Of a stretch of 64,000 bases of DNA, positions 1-9,161 are shown piece after piece. Below the pieces are notes generated by a model, which did no database searches, was not told where the DNA came from, and saw only the letters and a program-made list of their open reading frames with translations. How positions within the stretch are numbered: position 1 is the stretch's first letter; every line of letters starts with the position of its first letter. Source of the DNA: Vibrio azureus (GTDB lineage: Bacteria > Pseudomonadota > Gammaproteobacteria > Enterobacterales > Vibrionaceae); contig NZ_CP018617.1 in assembly GCF_002849855.1 (NCBI RefSeq), positions 310,001 through 374,000 of the forward strand, in the 5' to 3' direction. The translations under genes and the position numbers were made by a program.

Positions 1-247
1 GTAGCTGTTCTAAGTATTGTGGGGCCACATTTGTCTTTTCTCTTAACTTCCTGAGTGCCGTCATGTCGGTTGAATCGTCAATATCTACGTCGACAAAGCC
101 TCCCGGTAGTCCCCAACGTCCGATAAATGGATCATTGGCACGTTTAACCATGAGTACTTTCAGTGCATGGTCTTTTACCGTAAATAAAACACTATCCACT
201 GTAAATAAGGGGTTTTTAAATTCTTTAATATCGTATGAGGTTTTCAA
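1..247 (-). CDS. Nudix-type regulator, NrtR-like (partial)
   Basis: Reverse-strand frame open from a TTG at 247 to the window edge, about 82 residues seen; the C-terminus, where NrtR has its winged helix, is missing. The fragment reads as a Nudix N-half with FTVDSVLFTV, then VLMVKRANDPFIGRWGLPGG, then FVDVDIDDSTDMTALRKLRE. The Nudix box is degenerate: the REUxEExGU core is replaced by RKLREKTNV, so hydrolysis is unlikely. A lost catalytic box is common in NrtR repressors of NAD metabolism. It is divergent from prs-nadV with paired operators between, which supports a regulator of that operon. The start is uncertain: an ATG pair at 253-258 lies in another frame and stops after a few codons, so either TTG is used or there is a small frameshift. 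An ADP-ribose pyrophosphatase is the alternative. Confidence 0.75.
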   Translation of the reverse strand, partial: MKTSYDIKEFKNPLFTVDSVLFTVKDHALKVLMVKRANDPFIGRWGLPGGFVDVDIDDSTDMTALRKLREKTNVAPQYLEQL

Positions 248-264
248 GCTGCATGCATCATATT

Positions 265-283
265 TAGTGTCTTAGTGACACAA
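265..283. promoter_or_regulatory. Inverted-repeat operator, NAD-salvage divergon, copy 1
   Basis: GTGTC-TTAGT-GACAC, perfect 5-bp arms with a 5-nt spacer, just upstream of the Nudix-type regulator start. The same arm and spacer design recurs at 430-450 before prs. It is probably the autoregulatory site of the NrtR-like protein; the binding assignment is inferred. Confidence 0.55.
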
Positions 284-397
284 TAAATCAATTCGTAGTA
301 AACATCAATATATTTGGCCATCTTAATCCCTAACTCAAAAAAGAAACTCACTATTTCATTGTTTTTATAAAATTATACCTCTAGAACACATTTTTTA

Positions 398-426
398 TTG
401 ATCGTGGCATTTTATTTTGTTAGATT
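398..426 (+). promoter_or_regulatory. Candidate sigma-70 promoter for prs-nadV
   Basis: TTGATC, a 17-bp spacer, then TAGATT. The inverted repeat at 430-450 covers the expected transcription start, the right layout for repression. Confidence 0.45.
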
Positions 427-429
427 CAT

Positions 430-450
430 TTTGTGTCGTTGAGACACAAA
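430..450. promoter_or_regulatory. Inverted-repeat operator, NAD-salvage divergon, copy 2
   Basis: TTTGTGTC-GTTGA-GACACAAA, perfect 8-bp arms with a 5-nt spacer. It sits directly downstream of the predicted -10 and 17 nt before the prs start, and shares the GTGTC-N5-GACAC core with the copy at 265-283. Confidence 0.6.
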
Positions 451-466
451 TTAAGGAAAGAGAAAG

Positions 467-1321
467 ATGAAAGTCGTTGGATACACATTATTGGGTGAGA
501 AATCTCCAATTATTTATGAAAGTTTTACCTTTTCCGGTGGTGAAGAGCATGTACGATTTGAGGCATTTTGTGCCGACAATCTCTCTAAAATCGAAATACT
601 TGAGCGAGTGACGGATTCTTCTAAAGTCATGAGGCTGATGCTGGCCGTCGATGCATTAAAAAGGATGACAAACGAGTCACTGCCAATAGAGCTCGTTATT
701 CCTTATTTCCCATATGCACGCCAAGACAGGGTGTGTGTAAAAGGTGAAGCATTAGGCGCTTCTGTTATGGCAAATATTATTAATAGTTTGGGGTTTTCTA
801 AAGTCACTGTTTGGGATGCGCATAGCGATGTATCTCCAGCGTTACTGGAAAGGGTTATCAATATTCCCCAAATTAAACTGTTAGAGAAGTGTGACGACTT
901 AGCCCAACGACTTTCAAGCGGTAAATTAACATTGGTTTCACCGGATGCAGGGGCAGCGAAGAAAACCATCAAGATCGCAGAAACCTTCAATGGTGAACCA
1001 GAAGTTATTCAAGCACAGAAAGTGAGAAACCTGAAAACAGGTGAAATTGTCAAAACTGAGATTCTTGGTGATGTGAAAGACAAAAATGTACTGATTACAG
1101 ATGATATTTGCGATGGCGGAAGAACGTTTATTGAACTGGCCAAAGAGCTCAAAGCAAAAGGAGCAAAAGAAATCTCATTATTTGTCACTCACGGTATTTT
1201 TTCAAATGGCTTATCTGTCTTCGACGGCTTGATCGAGCACATTTACACAACTGACTCATTCAGAGCCAAAAACGAATTCACCTTTAGTAGCCAAGTTAAT
1301 CTTCAAGTTTTTGAGATGTAG
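467..1321 (+). CDS. prs: Ribose-phosphate pyrophosphokinase (PRPP synthetase), NAD-salvage type
   Basis: Makes PRPP from ribose 5-phosphate and ATP, here probably to feed the nicotinamide phosphoribosyltransferase encoded next. At 284 residues it is shorter than the usual housekeeping enzyme (about 315). It keeps the FPYARQDR segment near residue 81 and the PRPP-binding loop ITDDICDGGRT near residue 209 (classic form: DDxxxTGGT). The first half carries the expected EALGASVMANIINSLGF helix. The start has a good AAGGAAAG ribosome site. It is followed after 10 bp by nadV, so a two-gene operon is clear. A second, operon-borne PRPP synthetase beside nadV is known in bacteria and some large phages. 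It is probably repressed by the NrtR-like protein encoded divergently. Confidence 0.92.
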   Translation: MKVVGYTLLGEKSPIIYESFTFSGGEEHVRFEAFCADNLSKIEILERVTDSSKVMRLMLAVDALKRMTNESLPIELVIPYFPYARQDRVCVKGEALGASVMANIINSLGFSKVTVWDAHSDVSPALLERVINIPQIKLLEKCDDLAQRLSSGKLTLVSPDAGAAKKTIKIAETFNGEPEVIQAQKVRNLKTGEIVKTEILGDVKDKNVLITDDICDGGRTFIELAKELKAKGAKEISLFVTHGIFSNGLSVFDGLIEHIYTTDSFRAKNEFTFSSQVNLQVFEM

Positions 1322-1331
1322 GGAGAAAATT

Positions 1332-2927
1332 ATGACTATCACAGCGGCAACCATGCAAAAAGACGTCTACAAAGAGTTTCACAGTCGTGCTTACCACCCA
1401 GAAGTCAGCGAAGTATATGCCAACTATACATCTCGTAGTGGAAAGTTAAGTAATGTTGAAAATAATGACAAGGTCGCATTTGTTGGGCTTCAGTACTTCA
1501 TAAAAAGCTATTTACAAGAAGAGTGGGCTGACTTTTTTGCCATGGACAAAGAAAGTGCAGTAAAGAATCATCGAAGAATTATGAGCGCGATGTTGGGATA
1601 CTCGGTCAATGTGAAATACTTGGAAGACTTACATGATTTGGGTTATTTACCACTGAGAATTAAGGCGCTTCCAGAGGGCTCGTTGGTTCCTTATCTAGTC
1701 CCACCGATCACGGTTGTTAATACCAAAGAAGGATTTCAATGGTTGACTAATATGATCGAAACGGTATTGAGCTGTGAAAACTGGCCGATTCAAACGAGTG
1801 CGACGACCTCCGTAGCATATCTCAAGGTATTTAAAGAGTTTGCAAACAAGACGGGGCTTCCATTGGATATGGTTCCTTTTCAAGGCCATGACTTTAGCTT
1901 TAGAGGGATGTTCGGTAAACAGGCGGCTGCAATGAGTGGCTTTGGTCACCTCGCTTCGGGACTTGTAGGTACTGATACGATTCCTGCGGTATTGTTTGCA
2001 GAAAAATATTACGCTGCGAATGTCGATGAAGAATTGGTGGGATGTTCTGTTGATGCAACGGAACATTCAGTGACATGTTCTTGGATTATGGAAGGAGAAA
2101 TTGAATTCTTTCAGTACCTAATGAGAGAACAATCTCCTACTGGTATTTTAAGCGTTGTTTCTGATACGTGGGACTTCTGGACACTGGTTACCGACTACTT
2201 GCCTCAGCTCAAAGATGAAATTATGGCGCGCGACGGAACATTAGTGATTCGGCCCGATTCAGGAGACCCTGTCAAAATTTTAACAGGCTACACAACTTCT
2301 CCAGTCTCGGATTACAGTGAGCTATTTGCGACCCAAAAAGAAGCTGAGCAGGACGTGATTGAAAAGGGATATGAAGCGTATCGCTGGCACGGAAAGTACT
2401 TCAGCTTTGAAGATGAAAACACGATCGCTTTGATGGACTGCGAAGTAAAAGGACTGATCGAATGCCTGTGGGACATATTTGGTGGCACAATGACTGACAA
2501 AGGATACAAGCTCCTCGATGAGCACGTTGGGGCGATCTATGGTGATGCTATTACCCTCATTCGTCAACGCCAAATCTTACAGCGGTTAATGGATAAAGGG
2601 TTTGCTTCAAAAGTCGTCTTAGGTATTGGTTCTTACAGCTACCAGTATGTGACTCGCGATACACACGGTTCAGCAGTGAAAGCAACAAGTGTTGTAAAAA
2701 ATGGTGAGCGAGTGGCTATTTTTAAAGACCCTAAAACGGATACCAAGAAAAAATCGGCAAAAGGGTTACTAAAAGTTGAAAATATCGATGGCGAGCTGAC
2801 CTTATTTGACGATGTATCTGAACAAGAAGAAAAAGAAGGGCTACTAGAAACTGTGTTCGAAGACGGAAAATTAGTGAAAGAAACGACGCTGAAACAAATC
2901 AGGGCCTTAATCAGCGAACAGATCTAA
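1332..2927 (+). CDS. nadV: Nicotinamide phosphoribosyltransferase
   Basis: Converts nicotinamide and PRPP to NMN, the one-step nicotinamide salvage route to NAD. The protein has about 531 residues, normal for NadV/NAMPT. Visible motifs: GHDFSFRGMFG, SGLVGTDTIPA near residue 210, ATEHSVTCSW near 243 (holding the active-site histidine of the family), VIRPDSGDPVKI near 305, and the GIGSYSYQYVTRDTHG segment. The start is set at the ATG behind GGGAGA (1321-1326); a longer in-frame start at 1311 would overlap the prs end and lacks a better ribosome site. Co-transcribed with prs. The next step (NMN adenylyltransferase) is not in the window. Confidence 0.95.
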   Translation: MTITAATMQKDVYKEFHSRAYHPEVSEVYANYTSRSGKLSNVENNDKVAFVGLQYFIKSYLQEEWADFFAMDKESAVKNHRRIMSAMLGYSVNVKYLEDLHDLGYLPLRIKALPEGSLVPYLVPPITVVNTKEGFQWLTNMIETVLSCENWPIQTSATTSVAYLKVFKEFANKTGLPLDMVPFQGHDFSFRGMFGKQAAAMSGFGHLASGLVGTDTIPAVLFAEKYYAANVDEELVGCSVDATEHSVTCSWIMEGEIEFFQYLMREQSPTGILSVVSDTWDFWTLVTDYLPQLKDEIMARDGTLVIRPDSGDPVKILTGYTTSPVSDYSELFATQKEAEQDVIEKGYEAYRWHGKYFSFEDENTIALMDCEVKGLIECLWDIFGGTMTDKGYKLLDEHVGAIYGDAITLIRQRQILQRLMDKGFASKVVLGIGSYSYQYVTRDTHGSAVKATSVVKNGERVAIFKDPKTDTKKKSAKGLLKVENIDGELTLFDDVSEQEEKEGLLETVFEDGKLVKETTLKQIRALISEQI

Positions 2928-3039
2928 AACAATGATAAGTCATTGGGAAGATGAGCATTGAACCTGATTGTGTTGCGATTAAAAAGTGTATTGCCACTAC
3001 AAGGGTTTCAAAGTTCAAAGGTAAGATGAGGCTCAATCT

Positions 3040-3765
3040 TTGTTTTGGTTCACAAAAGCGGCTGAACAGGGGTTCGTTCCTAACGCTCAATGCCTGCTAG
3101 GACTCTTATATTATACAGGAGACAAAGTCGCTCGTGACAAAACTAAGGCTATGTCTTGGTTACAAAAAGCAGCTAAGCTTGGGTACACTAACGCTCAATT
3201 CTTCCTTGGAGTGATGTACGATAGAGGGCAAGAAAACCTTCGTGACGAGAATCAAGCGTTATATTGGTACAAAAAAGCGGTTGGGCAGGGACATACAAGC
3301 GCTCAATTTTATTTAAATAGGATGCGTGATAAGGGTCGAGGAAACTTGCAAGATGGGAGACAAGAGGTTGTCTCTTGGCTCAAAAAAACCGAGCAGGGGT
3401 ATGATGATTTTCTATTCTACCTAGGAATTACTTTCTATGAAGAAGGCTTCGATCTAGATAAGAAGCAAGCCGTGTATTGGTTCAAAGAAGCAGCTGGGCA
3501 GGGAATCAGTGAAGCTAAATTCTACCTAGGGTTTATATATTTGAAAGGTATAGATGTCATTCGAGATGAAACACAAGCCTTGTATTGGTTTAAGAAAGCT
3601 GCCAAAGAGGGGCAAGCGGAGGCTCAATTCTACCTAGGTGTTAAGTATAGTGAATACGCCACTCAGGATAAGGCTCAATCGTTATATTGGCTTCAAAAGG
3701 CCGCTGAACAAGGCCATATTGAATCAGTGGAATACCTGCATCACAACGATGAAGTAAAAATGTAG
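3040..3765 (+). CDS. Sel1-repeat protein, N-terminus probably lost
   Basis: About six tandem Sel1-like (TPR-related) repeats of about 36 residues with the signature A-x-LGxxY-x(n)-D-x-x-x-A-x-x-W-x-x-x-A-A-x-Q-G. Such proteins act as scaffolds for protein-protein contacts. No ATG opens the frame: a TTG at 3040 is the only candidate and lies inside a repeat (upstream in-frame residues read DEAQS before a stop). There is no signal peptide, although many Sel1 proteins are exported. I therefore read it as a 5'-truncated gene, perhaps still translated from TTG. The repeat at residues 98-115 is also degenerate. No neighbour suggests a pathway. Confidence 0.75.
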   Translation: MFWFTKAAEQGFVPNAQCLLGLLYYTGDKVARDKTKAMSWLQKAAKLGYTNAQFFLGVMYDRGQENLRDENQALYWYKKAVGQGHTSAQFYLNRMRDKGRGNLQDGRQEVVSWLKKTEQGYDDFLFYLGITFYEEGFDLDKKQAVYWFKEAAGQGISEAKFYLGFIYLKGIDVIRDETQALYWFKKAAKEGQAEAQFYLGVKYSEYATQDKAQSLYWLQKAAEQGHIESVEYLHHNDEVKM

Positions 3766-3833
3766 AGGTAAAACGGTATTTTGAGGTTATTTAGGTATAT
3801 ATCATTGAAACAGCATAAGTTGAATTCTGGCTG

Positions 3834-4505
3834 TTACTCGATAATATTCTGAATGATTTGCCAACATTTCGTGGGGTTTGTTTGAAGGACGAAATGAGTC
3901 CCCTCGACCTCGTGAATGACGAGTTTCTGGCACCGCCTTTTAAAAGCCTCAAGTGCCCTTTTAGACACCAAGTTATCATTCTTGGGCCGAATATACGAGC
4001 AAGGTACTTCGATTTCAATCGTGTGATCGTTTAACTTTGCAATATGATTAATTCTACTTTTTAAGACGTGTTCACTGACAGAATTTAGCGATTTATTGAA
4101 CAGGGAAACTAATCGTGTATCTGAGAATTGCCCGAACAGCAGCTTACTTAAAATTGGCTTTGGTAAAATATTTCTTTTTAAAACAGTCAAAGGTAAATAT
4201 TTAGCAAATTGAGCTAATCGAGAAGGGCACTCTAGAAAGCTTGCAACAAAAATGATGTGTTTAATGTTTGGGCTGCCAATCTGTAACATGCTGTAGGCAA
4301 CCATCCCTGAATAAGATTCAGCAATCAATACAATAGGATCTTCACCAATGTTGGCGATAATATGCTGTGCTTGATCATGATAATCTGCATCAGAACGTTG
4401 AAGAAGTGGTAATGAGATTACTTCAATCTCGTCTGGTACCACTTCAATGAAAGGGGCGAATAATAAGCCTGTCCCATCCATTCCTGGTATTAAAACTATT
4501 TTCAT
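3834..4505 (-). CDS. Alpha/beta hydrolase
   Basis: 223 residues with an alpha/beta-hydrolase layout: the N-terminal IVLIPGMDGTGLLF oxyanion-loop strand, the nucleophile elbow VLIAESYSGMVAY near residues 62-75 (Ser in E-S-Y-S-G), a late acidic segment PKNDNLVSKRALEAF, and the histidine motif EGTHFVLQTNP close to the C-terminus. Substrate unknown; the small size fits esterase or lipase-like members. Predicted cytoplasmic, with no signal peptide. It converges on the Sel1 gene with a 68-bp gap. Single-gene unit with an ATG start. Confidence 0.85.
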   Translation of the reverse strand: MKIVLIPGMDGTGLLFAPFIEVVPDEIEVISLPLLQRSDADYHDQAQHIIANIGEDPIVLIAESYSGMVAYSMLQIGSPNIKHIIFVASFLECPSRLAQFAKYLPLTVLKRNILPKPILSKLLFGQFSDTRLVSLFNKSLNSVSEHVLKSRINHIAKLNDHTIEIEVPCSYIRPKNDNLVSKRALEAFKRRCQKLVIHEVEGTHFVLQTNPTKCWQIIQNIIE

Positions 4506-4850
4506 TATTTAGTCTGATTAATTTATCTAAAAGTGATGCCTATAAAATAACGGTTTCTCCATTAAAAAGTAAAGAATACATACACTCCTGATATACACAT
4601 GACATATTGGATATGTACTTTATGCTCTCAAAAGTGAAATTTTTCATTCATAATTTATGTTATTGTGAAGTCGGAGGCTTAAGTCAATTTCGTTATTTCT
4701 TTTTAACGGAGTGTACTAACCAGATGAAAATTGCTGCATTTTGTTAATCTAATAGGTGAAATCTGAATATAAATCATTGATTTATATTTGTTTTTGTATT
4801 TTAATCTCGACAGGAGTGGTTGAACAGGACACACAAGGAGAGCCAAGCCG
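4506..4850. other. Intergenic, AT-rich
   Basis: 345 bp between two divergent genes. It should hold both promoters, but I could not pick convincing -35/-10 pairs. No repeats, ORFs or RNA structure were recognised. Confidence 0.5.
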
Positions 4851-5453
4851 ATGCGGTACTTATTTTTATTGTTGATATTACCTTTTTATTCTTTTGCTGA
4901 AATCAACCTCCCTTTGCAAAAGGAACTTATTGAAATGGAGAATCAAGACCAACATATTCGAAAAGTAATAGGAGAGACAGGGTGGAAAGATATACCTAAA
5001 GAACTCATAGAAAAAATGATTGAAATAGACAAAACTAATACAGTAAAGCTTAAAGCGATCATTAAAAAACATTCTTGGCTAACAAAAGATTTAGTTGGGA
5101 TTGAAGGAGTGAGTGCAGCATTTATGATCATCCAACACTCACCTGATGAGGCATTTCAAGAATATATGCTTCCTTATTTAAAACGATCATATTCAAATGA
5201 TGAAGGTGTTAGTGGACAGCAAATTGCTCTTTTAACTGATAGAATTCTTGTACATCAGGGAAAGAAACAAATCTATGGTACTCAAGCTACTATAACTGAT
5301 GGAAAAGTTGTATTTCACCCGATTGAAGATGAAGCTAATGTTGATGAACGTAGAGCAAGCATGAAGATGCCGCCATTAGATTTTTATCTAAAAATTATGG
5401 AGGAGAGCAACGGGATTAAAGATCACCCTGAAATAGACTTAAGCAAGATGTAA
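4851..5453 (+). CDS. Exported protein, DUF6624-type
   Basis: 200 residues starting with a short signal peptide (MRYLFLLLILPFYSFA) and a strong AAGGAGAG ribosome site. The mature part matches, from memory, the DUF6624 pattern: a charged helical start with IEIDKTNTVKLKAIIKKHSW, then GIEGVSAAFMIIQHSPD, then ALLTDRILVHQGKKQIYGTQ and a C-terminal DERRASMKMPPLDFYL. Function unknown; expected periplasmic. Stand-alone gene, followed by a hairpin at 5455-5477. Confidence 0.75.
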   Translation: MRYLFLLLILPFYSFAEINLPLQKELIEMENQDQHIRKVIGETGWKDIPKELIEKMIEIDKTNTVKLKAIIKKHSWLTKDLVGIEGVSAAFMIIQHSPDEAFQEYMLPYLKRSYSNDEGVSGQQIALLTDRILVHQGKKQIYGTQATITDGKVVFHPIEDEANVDERRASMKMPPLDFYLKIMEESNGIKDHPEIDLSKM

Positions 5454-5454
5454 T

Positions 5455-5477
5455 AAGGCATTAACTTCGAATGCCTT
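5455..5477 (+). terminator. Hairpin after the DUF6624 gene
   Basis: AAGGCATT and AATGCCTT, perfect 8-bp arms with a 7-nt loop, starting right after the stop codon. It has no T-tract, so a weak terminator or RNA-stabilising hairpin. Confidence 0.45.
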
Positions 5478-5579
5478 GCTCTCCGGTATGTTCATGTATT
5501 GCAAATGAAAAACTAATCTTGTAAGTTCGGTTAAATATCAATTTATAAAAAACAGTGTGCTCATTTAATACGCACAACT

Positions 5580-6386
5580 ATGATGTTAACGACCAAGGAA
5601 TATTCTGTGCGTAGTGAAATATTAGAGAACCTTAAAGCTCTTGAAGTCAAAGAGGACATTAAAATACTGTATGCTTGTGAATCAGGCAGTCGTGCATGGG
5701 GGTTCCCCTCTGCTGACAGTGATTACGATGTGCGTTTTATTTACGTCCGAAACAAGGATTGGTATCTAAAAGTTGACCATGAATATCAAAGAGATGTCGT
5801 GGAAAAGCCGATCAGTGACTTATTAGATATCAGTGGCTGGGACTTAAAAAAAGCACTTAAACTTCTCAGAAAATCAAACCCTGCTCTAATAGAGTGGTTT
5901 AACTCGCCAATTATTTATCATCAAAATAAGGAATTTACAGACGCTTTTAAAAAGCTAATACCAACCCTGTATTCTCCACGATCTTGCTTTTATCACTATT
6001 CTCATATGGCAAATGGAAATTTTAGAGAATATTTACAGGGTGAAACAGTAAGAGTTAAAAAGTACTTTTATGTACTTAGGCCTATTTTAGCGATGCAATG
6101 GATTGAGCAAGAACGCGGCGTCGTGCCAATGGAATTTGAAGTATTAGTGAACGAGTTGGTGCATGATGAAACCTTGAAATGTGCCATCCAAAAGCTGCTT
6201 GAAGATAAACGTCAGGGCTTTGAAAGTGCATATCTTCCTAGAATTGATGTAATTAGCGACTTTATTAGTTCAGAATTAGAAAGGTTTAAAGATAAGGCTC
6301 AAGAACAGCAAAAATCTGAAACAGATTTTAGTCAGCTTAATCCATTTTTCATTGATGTTTTGAATGGTGTATATGGCAGTGAATAA
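5580..6386 (+). CDS. RlaP-type nucleotidyltransferase
   Basis: 268 residues. The pol-beta nucleotidyltransferase signature is visible as GSRAWGFPSADSDYDVR at about residues 37-53 (G-S followed by D-x-D metal ligands), then the family segment RFIYVRNKDWYL. The C-terminal part has the FREYL..VRVKKYFYVLRPILAMQWI helix of the RlaP/PF10127 group, which has been linked to predicted RNA-repair cassettes. No RNA ligase or other repair gene is adjacent here, so it appears as an orphan. Two ATGs stand at the start; the ribosome site is weak. Confidence 0.85.
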   Translation: MMLTTKEYSVRSEILENLKALEVKEDIKILYACESGSRAWGFPSADSDYDVRFIYVRNKDWYLKVDHEYQRDVVEKPISDLLDISGWDLKKALKLLRKSNPALIEWFNSPIIYHQNKEFTDAFKKLIPTLYSPRSCFYHYSHMANGNFREYLQGETVRVKKYFYVLRPILAMQWIEQERGVVPMEFEVLVNELVHDETLKCAIQKLLEDKRQGFESAYLPRIDVISDFISSELERFKDKAQEQQKSETDFSQLNPFFIDVLNGVYGSE

Positions 6387-6542
6387 GTAATGAGTGATGA
6401 ACATGAGTTAAAGTGTGGTGGATAGTTAAAGTTTTTCAGCAAGTCCTTCTGAGTAGGATATACTTATTTATGCAAGATTTTATTGAATATATCCACTAGC
6501 TGATTAAGTTTGAATTAAGCCACTAAAAGCACAATCAAAAAT

Positions 6543-9161
6543 ATGAAAGCAAATAAAAACAATGATCTACACTTTTATGAATTGTTCATCACCTTGCAAG
6601 GCCGTATCAGCAGGCAAACATTTATTGTCGGTACTGTCTTTGTAATAGCGGCTTTTCTTTGTGCGAATATACTGCTGAGTTACACATCTGTTCATACAAT
6701 GGCTGCTTCATTTTATGTGTTTTTACCCTTCGCGTGGGCCTTGTTAGCGTTAGCTGTAAAGCGCTGCCATGACATCAATTATTCCGGTTATTGGTTGATC
6801 GTTTTGCTATTACCAGTAATTGGCCCATTATTCCTTTTGGGCCAATTATCATTCCGTAAAGGAAATGCCGCTCTTAATCGTTTCGGTTTACGCTTTGAAG
6901 ACATTGAAACAGACTATTTTAAAAATCCAGATGTTGAGAATAGACTGGTCAATGACGTCACCTTACAAAATCCAATCACCGTGAAACAAAGTCTCAAGCC
7001 AGCTACGGTTGAAGAGCTTATCAATTTTATTAAAACGACTCACGAGCCTATCTGTATCGGTGGCGGTCGTTTTAGTATGGGTGGACAAACTGCGAGTGCC
7101 GAAGCCACGTTTATTGATATGCGTGATCTCAACCAAGTGACGCACTTTTCACTTCCTAATAAAACCGTCACTGTACAAGCTGGCGCACGCTGGTGTGATA
7201 TTCAACGCTTTATTGAGCCATTCGACCTATCCATTAAAATTATGCAAACCTATTCCAACTTTACTGTTGGTGGCTCCCTCAGTGTGAATGTGCATGGTCG
7301 GTATATTGGATTAGGCCCATTAATTCTCTCTGTTAATTCAGTGACAATTCTTCTTCTCGATGGCACAGTGAAAACCGTTTCGCCAACAACGGATTCGGAG
7401 TTGTTTTATGCCACCATTGGAGGCTACGGAGCAATCAGTATTATATTGGAGGCAGAGTTGAGTCTGGCAGACAATATTCGTCTCGAAAGATCCAAACAGC
7501 GCCTATCCGTATCAGAATATCTCAAGTTTTTTAAAGACAACGTTCGTCAATCTCAATCGATTGTATTGCATAATGCCGATATCTACCCACCGCATTATAA
7601 CAAACTCCTTGCGATATCGTGGCAAGCAACCGCTCGCCCGGCTACAACCGCTACGAGAACTCAAACAGTTAAACGTGTTTATCCGATTTTCCGTTACTTG
7701 TTCTGGCTAGTTTCTAGCATTCCTTTTGCAAAATACTTCCGTGAATATGTCATAGATAGCTTGTTTTATAGTAAGAAAGTCGTCCATTGGAGAAACTATG
7801 AAGCTGGCTATGATGTTGCTGAGTTAGAACCGGAATCAAAAAGGAAGTACACCTATTTTTTGCAAGAATACTTTGTTCCAATTGATCGCTTGGATGACTT
7901 TATGAGCGACATGCGTGAAGTCCTAAAGCGTTATCAAGTTAATATGATTAATGTTTCGATCCGACACGCCTTTGCTGATCATGGCTCATTGTTGGCCTGG
8001 GCACAAACGGAAGTCTTTGCTTTTGTGATCTATTACAAGCGTAAAAATACGCCAGAGGATGCTAATAAAACCGCTATTTGGACGAGGGAGTTGATCAATA
8101 AAGTATTGAGAGTGAATGGCAGTTATTACTTACCCTATCAGATACAAGCGAGTGAGAGAGCGTTCCATCAAGCATATCCGAGAGCAAAAGAATTATTCGC
8201 GTTGAAACAACAATATGACCCAACATATCGACTGCGTAATCAGCTCTGGGACACATATTACAAACCACAAATTGATAGACAGGCAAAGACAACATCAGCA
8301 AATGCAGAGTTTCATGCCGTTTTAAACCATAGTGATTGGCACGACAAGCTGTATTTGTTCTTGCAAAATATTTTCCGCCTTTATCCTGAAGACAAATTTT
8401 TTATCTTGATAAAAGAGCTCTCACGCGGTTTTGATAACGATAATGAGACGTACAATGCGATTCAACAACAGATTAAATCCATCAAGCCATTGTTGAGTGA
8501 GTTAACTTATGCGGTTCCGGCTCTGCGTACACAAAAAGCAGAAATGCTGAAACAAACCCGGCAGTTATTGGGTATGCGTAATCAATTTGATGGTTATGTT
8601 GAAATGGGGTCGACCGGTCGCTATTTCAGTGTACTCAAGAAGCACATGAGCTTCACAGGGAAACAATACTTTATTCATGAAAGCCCACCTAGCAATAGTC
8701 CACCTGATCTATTAGATAGAGGTCAATTTAAATTTGAAGGTCAATACCTGCCACTCAATGATTATGCAGCGATAACACCTGAACAAATACCTGATAATAG
8801 TATTGAACTGTTTACTTGTTATATTGGGCTTCACCATATCACACTTGACCGTCTTGATGCCTTCATCGCCTCTATCGTCAGAGTGTTGAAGCCGGGTGGT
8901 GTCTTTATTTTACGAGATCACGATTGTACGACAGAAGAAATGAAAACCTTTGTTTCACTTATTCATACAGTGTTTAACTGCGGCACTATAGAAACGCTGG
9001 CCTATAATCAAGCGGAGTTTAGACACTTCCGTGCAATCAGTGAATGGGTAACAATGTTAAAGCAGCACGGTCTAACCACAGATGGCAGAAAGCTTTTACA
9101 AGCCAATGATCCTTCTGATAACTTACTGATGCTCTTTACTAAAGAGGAGCGTTCGGCATGA
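6543..9161 (+). CDS. Three-domain fusion: DUF805, FAD-binding oxidoreductase, SAM methyltransferase
   Basis: 872 residues. Residues about 10-120 are a DUF805 membrane domain with two or three hydrophobic spans and the RCHDINYSGYW signature. Residues about 150-560 are a VAO-type FAD-binding oxidoreductase (aldonolactone-oxidase style): CIGGGRFSMGGQ, VQAGARWCDIQ, VGGSLSVNVHGR, a family that oxidises sugar lactones or similar alcohols. Residues about 680-860 are a class I methyltransferase-like domain with YVEMGSTGRYF, SIELFTCYIGLHHI and VLKPGGVFILRDHD. The gene overlaps the next by 4 bp (ATGA), so the pair is translationally coupled. Membrane-anchored with soluble catalytic parts is the likely topology. 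I do not know a pathway; the domain combination is unusual. The ribosome site is weak. Confidence 0.85.
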   Translation: MKANKNNDLHFYELFITLQGRISRQTFIVGTVFVIAAFLCANILLSYTSVHTMAASFYVFLPFAWALLALAVKRCHDINYSGYWLIVLLLPVIGPLFLLGQLSFRKGNAALNRFGLRFEDIETDYFKNPDVENRLVNDVTLQNPITVKQSLKPATVEELINFIKTTHEPICIGGGRFSMGGQTASAEATFIDMRDLNQVTHFSLPNKTVTVQAGARWCDIQRFIEPFDLSIKIMQTYSNFTVGGSLSVNVHGRYIGLGPLILSVNSVTILLLDGTVKTVSPTTDSELFYATIGGYGAISIILEAELSLADNIRLERSKQRLSVSEYLKFFKDNVRQSQSIVLHNADIYPPHYNKLLAISWQATARPATTATRTQTVKRVYPIFRYLFWLVSSIPFAKYFREYVIDSLFYSKKVVHWRNYEAGYDVAELEPESKRKYTYFLQEYFVPIDRLDDFMSDMREVLKRYQVNMINVSIRHAFADHGSLLAWAQTEVFAFVIYYKRKNTPEDANKTAIWTRELINKVLRVNGSYYLPYQIQASERAFHQAYPRAKELFALKQQYDPTYRLRNQLWDTYYKPQIDRQAKTTSANAEFHAVLNHSDWHDKLYLFLQNIFRLYPEDKFFILIKELSRGFDNDNETYNAIQQQIKSIKPLLSELTYAVPALRTQKAEMLKQTRQLLGMRNQFDGYVEMGSTGRYFSVLKKHMSFTGKQYFIHESPPSNSPPDLLDRGQFKFEGQYLPLNDYAAITPEQIPDNSIELFTCYIGLHHITLDRLDAFIASIVRVLKPGGVFILRDHDCTTEEMKTFVSLIHTVFNCGTIETLAYNQAEFRHFRAISEWVTMLKQHGLTTDGRKLLQANDPSDNLLMLFTKEERSA

